Shown here one piece after another: positions 26,731-35,640 of a stretch of DNA of 64,000 nucleotides. Source of the stretch: an uncultured Peptoniphilus sp. (GTDB lineage Bacteria; Bacillota; Clostridia; Tissierellales; Peptoniphilaceae). The stretch lies in NCBI GenBank assembly GCA_902465645.1, contig CABQNX010000001.1, positions 57,597 to 121,596 on the forward strand, read 5' to 3'. The notes below the pieces were generated by a model, which saw nothing but the letters and a program-made list of their open reading frames with translations, was not told where the DNA came from and did not search any database. The translations under genes were made by a program, and so were the position numbers. How positions within the stretch are numbered: the first letter of the stretch is position 1; each line of letters opens with the position of its first letter.

Positions 26731-26922
26731 ATGGCTAAAAGATGTGAAATTTGCGGAAAAGAAAAATCATTCGGAAATAAAATTTCTTTCTCTCACTCTC
26801 GTTCTAACAGAAGCTGGTCTCCTAATATTAGAAGAGTTAAGGCTGTAGTTAATGGATCAAGAAAAAGAATTAACGTATGTACTAGATGCCTAAGATCTGG
26901 TAAAGTAGAAAGAGCTATATAA
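26731..26922 (+). CDS. rpmB: 50S ribosomal protein L28, zinc-ribbon type
   Basis: Ribosomal protein of the large subunit, 63 residues. RCEICGKEKSFGNKISFSHS and RSWSPNIRRV are the L28 signature. Four cysteines in two CxxC pairs (CEIC near the start, CTRC near the end) indicate the zinc-binding form, so its expression may interact with zinc supply where a cysteine-free paralogue exists. None is in this window. The only plus-strand gene in this neighbourhood, with its own promoter and terminator. Confidence 0.96.
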   Translation: MAKRCEICGKEKSFGNKISFSHSRSNRSWSPNIRRVKAVVNGSRKRINVCTRCLRSGKVERAI

Positions 26923-26924
26923 TT

Positions 26925-26951
26925 AAGGGTCTTAGTAAAGATCCTTTTTTT
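26925..26951 (+). terminator. rpmB terminator
   Basis: AAGGGTCTT and AAGATCCTT pair across AGTA (with G-T pairs), followed directly by a run of T residues; it lies within the three bases after the rpmB stop. Confidence 0.8.
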
Positions 26952-26990
26952 ATTTAGGACTTACATATTCTCCCTTGGGAGACTTTATAA

Positions 26991-27023
26991 CAAAACCCCT
27001 TGAATCATAATCAAGGGGTTTTG
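26991..27023. terminator. Bidirectional terminator between rpmB and folC
   Basis: CAAAACCCCTTGA and TCAAGGGGTTTTG make a perfect 13-bp stem with a 7-base loop; T-rich on the right and A-rich on the left stem ends, so it can stop both rpmB and folC transcripts. Confidence 0.85.
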
Positions 27024-27033
27024 TTTTTTATAT

Positions 27034-28311
27034 TTAATTTATTTTTTCCAAAATTATTTTTCTTATATCCTTTATGAGGTAAAGTGATCCACACCAAAGA
27101 ATCATATCGCCCTCTCCTGCAAGTTCAAAAGTTTTTTCAACTGCTTCCTTCCTGTCCTCGATTGCAAAAATTTCTTTACTTGAAATTTCTTTAAATTCTT
27201 TTTCTAAGGAATCTAAATCAGTAAATCTCTCATTGTCAATTTCTGTCAAGACAATCTTATCTGCAAGTCCCTCAATCTTTTCTAAGATGTGTTTGTGGTC
27301 CTTATCCTTTAGAAGTGAGAATCCCAAAATCAATTTGTTATAGTTAAATTTCTTTATACTTTTTTCTATTCCTTCAATGGAATCCAAGTTGTGTGATCCA
27401 TCAACTACTATAAGAGGGTCTCTTGATAGACATTCTGTCCTCCCAATATTTTCCGCCTTCTTTAGTCCCTCTTTTATTTTTTCTTCGTCTAACTTATAGT
27501 CTTCTTTTAAATAATCTAAGACCATAAGTGAAAGTGCCGCATTAAAGGCTTGATGGTCTCCAATAAGAGAAATTTCTACGTCCTTATAAGATCTAAAGTT
27601 AAATTTATTTCCAAACTCGTTGGAAGAAATTATTTCAACTTCATCAAAAGAGAATTCACTAAAGCCAGAAGATTTTTCTTTTGAGATTTTCTTTAATTCA
27701 AGCCTTGCTTCTTCAGCTTGAGGATAAGAAAAGACATGAGAATTTTCTTTAATAATTCCACCCTTTTCATGAGCAATCTTTTCTAAAGTGTCTCCCAAGA
27801 TGTTTGCATGATCAAGTGCAATGTGGCAGAAGACTGGTATAGATTTCTCCATTACATTTGTCGCGTCAACTCTTCCTCCCATGCCAACTTCCATTACTGC
27901 AAAGTCTAAATTTTTCCCTGCAAAATAAATGTAGGCAATTGAAGTTAAAATTTCAAAACCACTTACAAATATTTCTTTCTCATCAAGTTCTTCAACTTTT
28001 TTCCTAACTTGACTGGCAATCCTTGCAAAGTCTTCTTCGTTTATTATTTCCCTATTAACTTCTATCTCTTCACGAATGTTTGTTATATAAGGAGATGTGA
28101 ACTTGCCCACTGAATAATTGTTTTCTATCAGGGCATTAGTGATTAAACTCGCCACTGATCCCTTGCCGTTAGTCCCTGTTATGTGAATAATTTTTAATTT
28201 ATCTTGAGGCCTATCAAAAATTTCTAAGAGAGCTTTTATATTATTGGTTGTAAATTCTCCAAGAGGTATATTTCTATTTTCAAGCCATGCTACTGATTCT
28301 TTGTAATCCAT
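27034..28311 (-). CDS. folC: Folylpolyglutamate synthase / dihydrofolate synthase
   Basis: Adds glutamate to folates (and possibly to dihydropteroate). 425 residues from ATG 28311, selected because AAGGAAGG precedes it; a longer frame adds 23 unconserved residues. IIHITGTNGKGSVASLI is the Mur-ligase-type P-loop, and MEVGMGGRVDATNVM and HIALDHANILG carry metal and ATP contacts. Stands alone between terminators. Confidence 0.92.
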   Translation of the reverse strand: MDYKESVAWLENRNIPLGEFTTNNIKALLEIFDRPQDKLKIIHITGTNGKGSVASLITNALIENNYSVGKFTSPYITNIREEIEVNREIINEEDFARIASQVRKKVEELDEKEIFVSGFEILTSIAYIYFAGKNLDFAVMEVGMGGRVDATNVMEKSIPVFCHIALDHANILGDTLEKIAHEKGGIIKENSHVFSYPQAEEARLELKKISKEKSSGFSEFSFDEVEIISSNEFGNKFNFRSYKDVEISLIGDHQAFNAALSLMVLDYLKEDYKLDEEKIKEGLKKAENIGRTECLSRDPLIVVDGSHNLDSIEGIEKSIKKFNYNKLILGFSLLKDKDHKHILEKIEGLADKIVLTEIDNERFTDLDSLEKEFKEISSKEIFAIEDRKEAVEKTFELAGEGDMILWCGSLYLIKDIRKIILEKIN

Positions 28312-28434
28312 GTCAACCTTCCTTTCAATAACATTGATATTATCAAAATATTTGTGTCTAATCAATAATTTGTGTACCAAAATCCTTCTTAATGTGATAG
28401 AATGAGAAAAATATATTTATGGAGGTAAAATAAG

Positions 28435-29742
28435 ATGAACAATGAAATTAAGACGAAAGATTTATTTATTATTGGCTTCGCACTTTTTGCAATGTTCTTT
28501 GGAGCTGGAAACTTAATCTTTCCCCCTTACTTAGGTTTATTGTCGGGTCACCAATGGTGGATAGGATTTTTAGGCTTTACAATCACAGACGCAGGTCTAG
28601 GCCTACTGGCAATTATTGCCCTATCAAAATATGAAGGTAACCTTAACGTCCTCGCCTCAAGAATTAACAAGACTTTTGCAGTAATTATTTCTACAGCAAT
28701 TATTTTATGTATTGGACCCTTCTTGGCAACACCAAGAACAGCTGCTACTACTTATGAGATTGCAATCTTGCCAATTTTTGGTGAGTCCTTTAACAGGTAC
28801 TTATTCTCTGTTATCTTCTTCGTTATAGCTTGTCTATTAAGTATTAGACCTAGCAAGGTTGTTGACATTGTAGGAAAGTTCCTTACTCCTTCACTTTTAC
28901 TTTGTATGACAGTTTTAATCATTAAGGGAATTGTCACTCCAATTGGAGAAGTTGCAAACACAACTATGATTGACAATGTTCTAAAAAAAGGCATCACTGA
29001 TGGTTATCAAACAATGGATGCTATTGCTAGTTGTATGTTCGCCCTTGTTGTTATAGGAGCTGTTAAGTCAAGAAATTACTCATCACAAAAAGTTGAGATT
29101 AAGGCAACTATTTTATCAAGTGTCATTGCAGTAATTTTATTAGCATTAATCTACGGAGGCCTACTATATCTTGGAGCACAAACTTCAAGCCTTGGCATTT
29201 ATGACGCTGACACTGACTCAACTCTTTTACTTGTTGACATTACAAACAGAATCTTAGGTGGCACTGGAGTTTATATCCTTGGTCTTATAACTGCCCTAGC
29301 TTGTCTTACAACTGCTATTGGACTTATATCTGCAACTGGTAATTTCTTTAACGACTTGACTTATAACAAAATTTCTTACGAAAGAATTGTAGTAATTTGT
29401 TCTATTGTTTCATGCTTAATCTCTATGCTTGGTGTAACTCAAATTATTAAAATTTCTGCACCAATACTTGAAGTTATTTATCCATGTGCAATGACAATTG
29501 TCCTATTGGGATTATTTAATGAAAAGATAAAGGACGACTTAGTATTTAAAGTTCCTTCTATCGTTTCACTAATATTTGGATTCTTATTTGTATTACAAGG
29601 CAAAGACCTTTTAGGTGGTTTTGGAAATATCTTGACTAAGTTACCGCTTACTGAATTTGGTCTTGGTTGGGTCTTACCAATGATCCTTGGACTTATTCTT
29701 GCTCTTGTAATTTCATCAACAAGAAATACTAAAACAGCTTAA
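28435..29742 (+). CDS. brnQ: Branched-chain amino acid:cation symporter BrnQ
   Basis: LIVCS-family carrier importing leucine, isoleucine and valine with Na+ or H+. 435 residues with about 12 membrane helices. FIIGFALFAMFFGAGNLIFP at the N-terminus is the family signature; GPFLATPRTAATTYE is a second conserved stretch. GGAGG lies upstream of the ATG. Possible extended -10 TGATAGAAT at 28395-28403. Divergent from folC; peptide- and amino-acid-fermenting habits would fit but are not shown here. Confidence 0.93.
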   Translation: MNNEIKTKDLFIIGFALFAMFFGAGNLIFPPYLGLLSGHQWWIGFLGFTITDAGLGLLAIIALSKYEGNLNVLASRINKTFAVIISTAIILCIGPFLATPRTAATTYEIAILPIFGESFNRYLFSVIFFVIACLLSIRPSKVVDIVGKFLTPSLLLCMTVLIIKGIVTPIGEVANTTMIDNVLKKGITDGYQTMDAIASCMFALVVIGAVKSRNYSSQKVEIKATILSSVIAVILLALIYGGLLYLGAQTSSLGIYDADTDSTLLLVDITNRILGGTGVYILGLITALACLTTAIGLISATGNFFNDLTYNKISYERIVVICSIVSCLISMLGVTQIIKISAPILEVIYPCAMTIVLLGLFNEKIKDDLVFKVPSIVSLIFGFLFVLQGKDLLGGFGNILTKLPLTEFGLGWVLPMILGLILALVISSTRNTKTA

Positions 29743-29762
29743 AGTGTAAAAATATGCAAAAG

Positions 29763-29800
29763 AAAAACTCTTATTACTTTTTTAAGTAACAAGAGTTTTT
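29763..29800. terminator. Bidirectional terminator between brnQ and radA
   Basis: AAAAACTCTTATTACTT and AAGTAACAAGAGTTTTT form a 17-bp stem with one mismatch and a 4-base loop, flanked by A and T runs, between convergent genes. Confidence 0.88.
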
Positions 29801-29815
29801 TTATTGTCCAAATTT

Positions 29816-31195
29816 TTATAAATCAAATATTTTATTTAAAACTTCAGAGATATTTGACATCTTAATAACCTGTAAGTCCTTGTAGGCTTCTTCCTTTACA
29901 TTAGAATATTTGGAAACATAGGCCTTTTTAAAGCCCATTCTTTCTGCTTCCCTGAGTCTTATATCAAGACTTGGAACATTTTTAAGCTCTCCCGTAAGTC
30001 CCACATCGGCAATGAAAACTGAGTTAGCTTCGACAGGCTTATTAAGTGTTGAAGACACAATAGAAACCATTACAGATAGGTTTGATGCCTGCTCCTTAAC
30101 TTTAATTCCACCAGTGGACTTGACAACTATGTTCTTGTCTAAAAAAGTAATCCCTGCCCTCTCTTCAAGAATTGAGACTAGAGTGTTTAGATGTTCACGC
30201 CTTACAGATTCAGAAATTCTTGATGGATAAGGAAGGAAAGACTTTGAGGCTAGAGCCTCTGTCTCAAGAATTATTGGCCTCGTCCCCTCTCTTATAACTG
30301 AGAGTGAAGAGCCTGGCACTTGTTCTGCTGCCGACCTCTTAGTCATAAAATATTCCGATGGATTGTCAATTGAAATCATGCCCTTTTCTGTCATGGAGAA
30401 AAATCCAATTTCACCTGTTGACCCGTACCTGTTTTTTGTTGTCATAAGTGATCTCAAGTCTTCTGATGAATCGCCGTCAATTAAGAGAACTGTATCCACC
30501 AAGTGCTCAAGGCTTCTCACACCTGCAAGCTCATCTTGCTTGGTCATTTGTCCAACTAAAAAGACCATGCGAGGCTTTTCTAAGTCTTTGGCAACTTCAG
30601 TCATCTTATAGGCACACTCCATAGTTTGAGTCGGAGTTCCTGGTCTTTGTGGAAATTCATCAAGTGTAAAAGTTTGAATTGAATCAATGATTATAAGTTG
30701 TGGATCAATTTTTTCCACCTGATCAAGGACTGAGTTAAGTGAAGTTACAGAATAAACCCAAATATTGTCAGAAAGTTTATCAAGAATTCTCTCTGCCCTC
30801 ATCTTAATTTGTGTTTCTGATTCTTCTCCTGAAGCGTAGAGGACTCTCATCCCCTTGTTGGCAATGTCATTGGCAACTTGCATAAGAAGAGTTGACTTAC
30901 CTGAGCCTGGCTTTGCAGTCAAAATACTAACAGAATCACGGACGATCCCGCCGCCCATGACCCTGTTAAATTCTTCTATACTTGTCTTAATTCTCTCATC
31001 TGAAGAAACTGCAACTGTATTTAATTTTTGTGCATCCTTTTTAACTTTTTTAGACCTAGAAGAGCCCTTGCTAGAAGAAGTTTCTTCTTCCTTCTCTTCT
31101 AGAGTATTCCATGCACCACAATTGGGACACTTCCCAAAAAAACCATGGGAAATGTAGCCACATTTATTACATTGATAGACTGTTTTCTTTTTCAT
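29816..31195 (-). CDS. radA: DNA repair protein RadA (Sms)
   Basis: RecA-like branch-migration ATPase. 459 residues: N-terminal zinc finger CNKCGYISHGFFGKCPNCGAW, RecA core, KNRYGST motif (usually KNRFG) and a C-terminal Lon-like domain with ADVGLTGELKNVP. The Walker A reads AKPGSGKS at residues 94-101, with Ala where the family has Gly. Overlaps the end of clpC by 29 bases, making it the last gene of the ctsR operon; the disA gene that often follows is absent. Confidence 0.93.
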   Translation of the reverse strand: MKKKTVYQCNKCGYISHGFFGKCPNCGAWNTLEEKEEETSSSKGSSRSKKVKKDAQKLNTVAVSSDERIKTSIEEFNRVMGGGIVRDSVSILTAKPGSGKSTLLMQVANDIANKGMRVLYASGEESETQIKMRAERILDKLSDNIWVYSVTSLNSVLDQVEKIDPQLIIIDSIQTFTLDEFPQRPGTPTQTMECAYKMTEVAKDLEKPRMVFLVGQMTKQDELAGVRSLEHLVDTVLLIDGDSSEDLRSLMTTKNRYGSTGEIGFFSMTEKGMISIDNPSEYFMTKRSAAEQVPGSSLSVIREGTRPIILETEALASKSFLPYPSRISESVRREHLNTLVSILEERAGITFLDKNIVVKSTGGIKVKEQASNLSVMVSIVSSTLNKPVEANSVFIADVGLTGELKNVPSLDIRLREAERMGFKKAYVSKYSNVKEEAYKDLQVIKMSNISEVLNKIFDL

Positions 31196-33632
31196 CTTTC
31201 GCCTTTTTTGTCTTCTTTAATTTTTTTATTTGAACCTTCTTGTATTTAACATCTACAGAGATTTCATCGCCATCTTTGATATTTCCATCTAAGAATTCGT
31301 CTGCAATTTTATCTTCAATGAGTTTTGTAATTGTTCTTTGTAGTGGCCTTGCACCAAAGACCTTATCATAACCTTCTTCAACAAGGAAGTTGATAAGTTT
31401 ATTTGTGTAATTTGCCTTGATTCCCATGTCTTTAAGTCTAAGGTTTAGACTATCAAGCATGTTCTTAACAATGTCTTTGATTTCAGATTTTTCAAGAGCC
31501 TTAAAGATTACAACATCATCAACCCTATTTAAGAATTCAGGCTTAAACATATCTTTTAAGGACTGGTCTATGATAGACTTCATCTTTTCAAATTCACTTT
31601 TCTTTGCAGATTCTTCTGAAGTTGAGAAGCCTAGCACTGAATTCTTGGCAAGGAGGTTTGCTCCAGCATTTGAAGTCATAATTATAACTGTGTCTTTGAA
31701 GTTAACAGTCCTGCCCTTGGAGTCAGTTAATCTTCCTTCATCAAGAATTTGTAAAAGAATGTTAAATATATCTGGATGAGCCTTTTCAATTTCATCTAAG
31801 AGAATTACTGAATAAGGATTTGTCCTAACAGCTTCTGTTAGCTCGCCACCTTCATCGTAACCAACATATCCTGGAGGTGAACCCACAAGTCTTGATACAG
31901 TGAATTTCTCCATGTATTCGGACATGTCAAACCTAATCATGTTTTCTTCTTTTCCAAATAAGTTTTTAGCAAGACTCTTTGCAAGATAAGTCTTACCAAC
32001 ACCAGTTGGTCCAACGAAGATAAAGGAACCTATTGGCTTGTTTGGATCCTTAAGACCAATCCTTGACCTCTTAATGGCTTTAGCAAGAGCCTTGACAGCT
32101 TGGTCTTGTCCCTTGACATCTTCTTTTAGCTTTATATCTAAGTCTCTTAATTTTTCTGTCTCTTCTTCTGTCATTTCAGTTACTGGAACCTTAGACCAGT
32201 CAGATACAATATCGGCTATAAGTTCTGGAGAAACTTCCTTCTTTGCTTCTTTTTCTTTAAAGGCAGCCCTCTTTTCTTCAAGCTCTTCTTCCACTCTTTT
32301 TTGTTCATCACGTAGATTTGCAGCAAGTTCATAGTCTTGGTCCTTTACTGCTTGATTCTTCTTTTCTTCTATGTCCTCAAGGTCAAGCTTATATTTTTCT
32401 TCAAACTCTGGCACCTTATAAGATTCTATTTTTAATTTTGAACTTGCCTCGTCAATTAAGTCAATTGCCTTGTCTGGCAAGAACCTGTCGTTTAAATACC
32501 TGTCGGAATACTTCACAGCTGCTTCAATACTTTCGTCAGGTATTATCACATGGTGGTGATCTTCATAAATATTTTTAAGACCTTCTATTATTTTGATTGA
32601 ATCTTCCACACTTGGTTCATCAACCATTATTGGCATAAGTCTTCTTTCAAAAGCAGAATCCTTTTCAATTTTTTGCCTGTATTCTGTAATAGTTGTTGCC
32701 CCAATAATTTGTAGGACTGACTTTGTAAGCATTGGCTTTAGGATATTTGAAGCATCAAGAGATCCTTCAGCAGATCCTGCACCAATTATTACGTGCATTT
32801 CATCAATGAATAGAATAATATTTTTATTCTTGCTTGCCTCATTAGTTACGTTTTTTAATCTCTCTTCAAAGTCTCCTCTGTATTTTGCTCCGGCAATAAG
32901 TTGAGAAATATCAAGAGTCAAAATAATCTTATCCTTCATAATTTCTGGAACATTACCTGCAACAATTTCTGCAGCAAGCCCTTCAGCTATGGCGGTCTTA
33001 CCAACACCTGGTTCTCCAATTAGGACTGGGTTGTTTTTTGTCCTTCTTGATAGGACTTGGATAACTCTTTTTATTTCCTTTTCTCTTCCAATAACTGGGT
33101 CAATTTTTCCTTCTTCAGCCTTTTTATTTAAATTAGTAGTATATTTTTCTAGGGCTTCAGAGGATCCTTCGCTGCCTTCTTCATAATCCTCATAGTCTTC
33201 CATGTTATTTAAAATATCACTTTCAAGACTCATTACATCAATGCCCAGTCTTTTTAAGACTAAGATAGCAACTCCTTGACCTTCTCTTAGGATTCCAAGT
33301 AAAAGGTGGTCAGTTGATACTGTGTTCTCACCCAACTCTCTTGAAACTTCAAAGGCGAGTTCAAAGATTCTCTTTGTCCTAGGTGTGTAAGCAATACTTG
33401 ACACTACTGGACCTTGGCCCTGGCTTACTATATCCATAGTTGTTTCCTTGGCCTTCTTGTAATCTATCCCAAGCTTTGAAAGTATGTGGGCTCCTGCATC
33501 TGTTCCTTCTCGCAAAATTCCAAGAAGTATATGCTCTGACCCTATATATGAATGTCTTTGTTCTCTTGCCTCTTGTTGGGCAAAGAGAATGGCTTTTTGT
33601 GATTTTTCACTAAATCTTCCAAACATACTCAT
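31167..33632 (-). CDS. clpC: Clp protease ATPase subunit ClpC
   Basis: AAA+ unfoldase that feeds ClpP. 821 residues: two N-terminal repeats (1-145), first AAA with GEPGVGKTA, a UVR-type coiled insert (DLEDIEEKKNQAVKDQDYEL), second AAA with GPTGVGKTYLAKSLA. In Bacillus the N-domain binds phospho-arginine through two glutamates; here the first site keeps Glu (GSEHILLG, residue 33) and the second has Asp (STDHLLLG, residue 108). ClpP is not in the window. Four bases of overlap with the mcsB homologue. Confidence 0.94.
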   Translation of the reverse strand: MSMFGRFSEKSQKAILFAQQEAREQRHSYIGSEHILLGILREGTDAGAHILSKLGIDYKKAKETTMDIVSQGQGPVVSSIAYTPRTKRIFELAFEVSRELGENTVSTDHLLLGILREGQGVAILVLKRLGIDVMSLESDILNNMEDYEDYEEGSEGSSEALEKYTTNLNKKAEEGKIDPVIGREKEIKRVIQVLSRRTKNNPVLIGEPGVGKTAIAEGLAAEIVAGNVPEIMKDKIILTLDISQLIAGAKYRGDFEERLKNVTNEASKNKNIILFIDEMHVIIGAGSAEGSLDASNILKPMLTKSVLQIIGATTITEYRQKIEKDSAFERRLMPIMVDEPSVEDSIKIIEGLKNIYEDHHHVIIPDESIEAAVKYSDRYLNDRFLPDKAIDLIDEASSKLKIESYKVPEFEEKYKLDLEDIEEKKNQAVKDQDYELAANLRDEQKRVEEELEEKRAAFKEKEAKKEVSPELIADIVSDWSKVPVTEMTEEETEKLRDLDIKLKEDVKGQDQAVKALAKAIKRSRIGLKDPNKPIGSFIFVGPTGVGKTYLAKSLAKNLFGKEENMIRFDMSEYMEKFTVSRLVGSPPGYVGYDEGGELTEAVRTNPYSVILLDEIEKAHPDIFNILLQILDEGRLTDSKGRTVNFKDTVIIMTSNAGANLLAKNSVLGFSTSEESAKKSEFEKMKSIIDQSLKDMFKPEFLNRVDDVVIFKALEKSEIKDIVKNMLDSLNLRLKDMGIKANYTNKLINFLVEEGYDKVFGARPLQRTITKLIEDKIADEFLDGNIKDGDEISVDVKYKKVQIKKLKKTKKAKDEKENSLSM

Positions 33633-34609
33633 TTGAAAACCTCCTTCATGAGAGCTCTCGACTTGTTGGCCCTTAAAATATCTCTGGACTTAAGGTCTAA
33701 AATTGAGCCTCTCTCAATTTGTAAGTGTCCATTTCTAAGCTTCATAATTTCCTTGTAAAAGTCAAATTCCCTATTTGGCTTTAGGATTGAAAGCTCAATC
33801 CCCAGGTTAATCATGCTCATGGACTGCATCATCTCTTCTTCCGATAGTAGCCTTGCATTGGCAAGTAGGCCATAGGACCTGTTCACCATGTCTTCAAGGC
33901 TTATAATATTATCTAAATAAAGTTTTTTTCTATTTTCCCTTTCAACATCAGCAATCTCGTCGCTAATGAGTTTTAATTTTTCTAAATAAGAATCTTCATC
34001 TTCTGTAAGTGTAGACTCAAAAGAAAGTGTATAGATACTTGCCATGGCCTTCTCGGACCTTCCCCTATAAGAACCTAGGGTGTAGCCAAGCCTTGATAGG
34101 CCCTTGGCAATTTCATTTATGCCAAAATAATTTAAGGCTGGCAAGTATAAAAAGGCAATGGGTTTAAAACCAGTTCCTGCATTAAAAACTCTTGAAGTCA
34201 AATATCCATACTCTGGACTAAAGGCAAAGTCAACTTTTTCTTCAAGCTTTCCTTCCAGGTCATAAATTTCCTTGTAAAGTTCGTCAAGAGACTTAGTCCT
34301 TGAAAAGTTTGAGAGCTCTATGTGCTCGCTTGAATTTATTAAAATATCTGGCTCTTCAACCTTTTGATAAAACCCAATATTTCTCTTTTCAAGAAAGCTC
34401 TTGCCAAGCCTTCCCTCTTCCAAGTATTTTAACTTTTTTAAGGAAGACATGTTTTCTATATCGACTTTTTCATAACCCATTTCTCTTATTATTGGGTCAA
34501 GGAAGTCTATATTTTCTCTTAATTCTTCATCAGACATAGTGTTGACGAAATTCTTGCCATCAATGTTTCTATATAATTTTATCTTGTTTCCTAAAATAAT
34601 ATTAGACAT
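33629..34609 (-). CDS. mcsB: McsB-like protein, apparently inactive arginine kinase
   Basis: Homologue of the ATP:guanido phosphotransferase McsB that marks proteins with phospho-arginine for ClpCP. 326 residues (Bacillus 363), lacking about 20 N-terminal residues. The fold is recognisable (KVDFAFSPEYGYLTS, NRSYGLLANARLL) but key residues are replaced: SSRIRLARN becomes GNKIKLYRN, the catalytic Cys of TSCPTNVGTG becomes Arg (TSRVFNAGTG), HIR becomes HIE, and YGEGSEA becomes RGRSEKA. The start at 34609 is preferred over 34615 for ribosome-site spacing. Probably a regulatory or scaffold pseudokinase. Confidence 0.82.
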   Translation of the reverse strand: MSNIILGNKIKLYRNIDGKNFVNTMSDEELRENIDFLDPIIREMGYEKVDIENMSSLKKLKYLEEGRLGKSFLEKRNIGFYQKVEEPDILINSSEHIELSNFSRTKSLDELYKEIYDLEGKLEEKVDFAFSPEYGYLTSRVFNAGTGFKPIAFLYLPALNYFGINEIAKGLSRLGYTLGSYRGRSEKAMASIYTLSFESTLTEDEDSYLEKLKLISDEIADVERENRKKLYLDNIISLEDMVNRSYGLLANARLLSEEEMMQSMSMINLGIELSILKPNREFDFYKEIMKLRNGHLQIERGSILDLKSRDILRANKSRALMKEVFK

Positions 34610-35114
34610 TGGCATCTTCCTTTAAAATTTTTATCTCATCTCTAATTTCTGCTGCCTTTTCATATTCCTCTAGGCTAACAGCAAGGTCGAGCTTTTCCCT
34701 TAGATCTTCAAGCTTCCTATTATAATAAATATAAGAGTCTGCATTTTTAGGAATCTTTCCCCTGTATTTTAAGTTTATATTTAATGCCTTTAGATAGGAC
34801 TTAATTTCATTTCCAAAGGAATCATAACACTTTGGACAACCCAAGACTCCTGTGTTCTTAAGTTCCCTAAAACTCCTGCCGCAATATTCGCATTTAATGT
34901 CATCTTTTTCATCCTTTGATGAGTTGGCGGTAAATTTGAAAATATTTTTTAGGGCATTTTCAAGTTGAGGAATTATATTTTGATAGCCCTGAAATTCTTT
35001 TTTAAATTTCTCTTCAGCACAAACTTGACAAAGATGAACTTCTTCAACTTCATCATTGTTTATTCTTGTGTAAGAAATTATTGATTCCCTTTCTTTACAG
35101 TTGTCGCACAACAT
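34602..35114 (-). CDS. mcsA: McsA-type zinc-finger / UVR-motif protein
   Basis: Activator and partner of McsB and modulator of CtsR in Bacillus. 170 residues: an N-terminal CxxC zinc finger pair (MLCDNCKERES... HLCQVCAEE), a second pair (CEYCGRSFRELK and LGCPKCYDSFG), and a C-terminal UVR motif LEEYEKAAEIRDEIKILKED. All eight zinc cysteines are present, so McsA looks functional even though its kinase partner does not. Overlaps the mcsB homologue by 8 bases. Confidence 0.92.
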   Translation of the reverse strand: MLCDNCKERESIISYTRINNDEVEEVHLCQVCAEEKFKKEFQGYQNIIPQLENALKNIFKFTANSSKDEKDDIKCEYCGRSFRELKNTGVLGCPKCYDSFGNEIKSYLKALNINLKYRGKIPKNADSYIYYNRKLEDLREKLDLAVSLEEYEKAAEIRDEIKILKEDANV

Positions 35115-35125
35115 CTTCTTCCCTC

Positions 35126-35578
35126 CTAACTGAAAATAACGAGAAGCATATTCTTTAACAAATCTGCCCTCAGTTCATTTCTATTTTCACATTGACTTAA
35201 GGACCTGTCGGACAGGCTCACCTTCATGAGTTCCATCTCCCTCTCAGTCAACTTATTTAATCTCACAAGCTCTTCTATAAGATCATCCGAATTATTTTTT
35301 GTAATAGAGTCGCCTATAAAATCTAAAAATCTTTCTAGTATATCTTCATCATCTTCTAATTTAACCTTAACAATTCTAATGTAGCCACCGCCACCACGTC
35401 TCGACTCAACATAGTAACCCTTAAAGGGTGTGAACCTAGTTGTCAAAACATAATTTATTTGTGAGGGAGCGCAATTAAATTGGTCTGAAATTTTTGATCT
35501 TTGTATTTCAACAACTCCACCTGATTCAAATATTAATTCATTTAAAAATTCTTCAATGGAATTGGATAATTTTGCCAT
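35126..35578 (-). CDS. ctsR: Heat-shock repressor CtsR
   Basis: Represses clp genes until heat or protein stress. 150 residues. The winged-helix N-terminus contains RSKISDQFNCAPSQINYVL and the diagnostic glycine loop RRGGGGYIRIVKV (about residues 59-71), whose arginine contacts DNA. First gene of ctsR-mcsA-mcsB-clpC-radA. Two CtsR-like operators lie just upstream of its start, consistent with autoregulation. Confidence 0.94.
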   Translation of the reverse strand: MAKLSNSIEEFLNELIFESGGVVEIQRSKISDQFNCAPSQINYVLTTRFTPFKGYYVESRRGGGGYIRIVKVKLEDDEDILERFLDFIGDSITKNNSDDLIEELVRLNKLTEREMELMKVSLSDRSLSQCENRNELRADLLKNMLLVIFS

Positions 35579-35590
35579 AAAATCATTTCC

Positions 35591-35607
35591 TTTGACTATC
35601 TTTGTCT
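35591..35607 (-). promoter_or_regulatory. CtsR operator 1
   Basis: Minus strand AGACAAA-GAT-AGTCAAA, against the published consensus of two RGTCAAA heptads separated by NAN; one mismatch. It ends 13 bases before the ctsR start codon and overlaps the ribosome-site region. Confidence 0.8.
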
Positions 35608-35623
35608 TTTAAGTCAGAATAAA

Positions 35624-35640
35624 TCTGACTATCTTTTACT
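35624..35640 (-). promoter_or_regulatory. CtsR operator 2 (weaker)
   Basis: Minus strand AGTAAAA-GAT-AGTCAGA, two mismatches to the CtsR heptad pair, same spacing and orientation as operator 1 and 33 bases (three helical turns) upstream. Confidence 0.6.
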
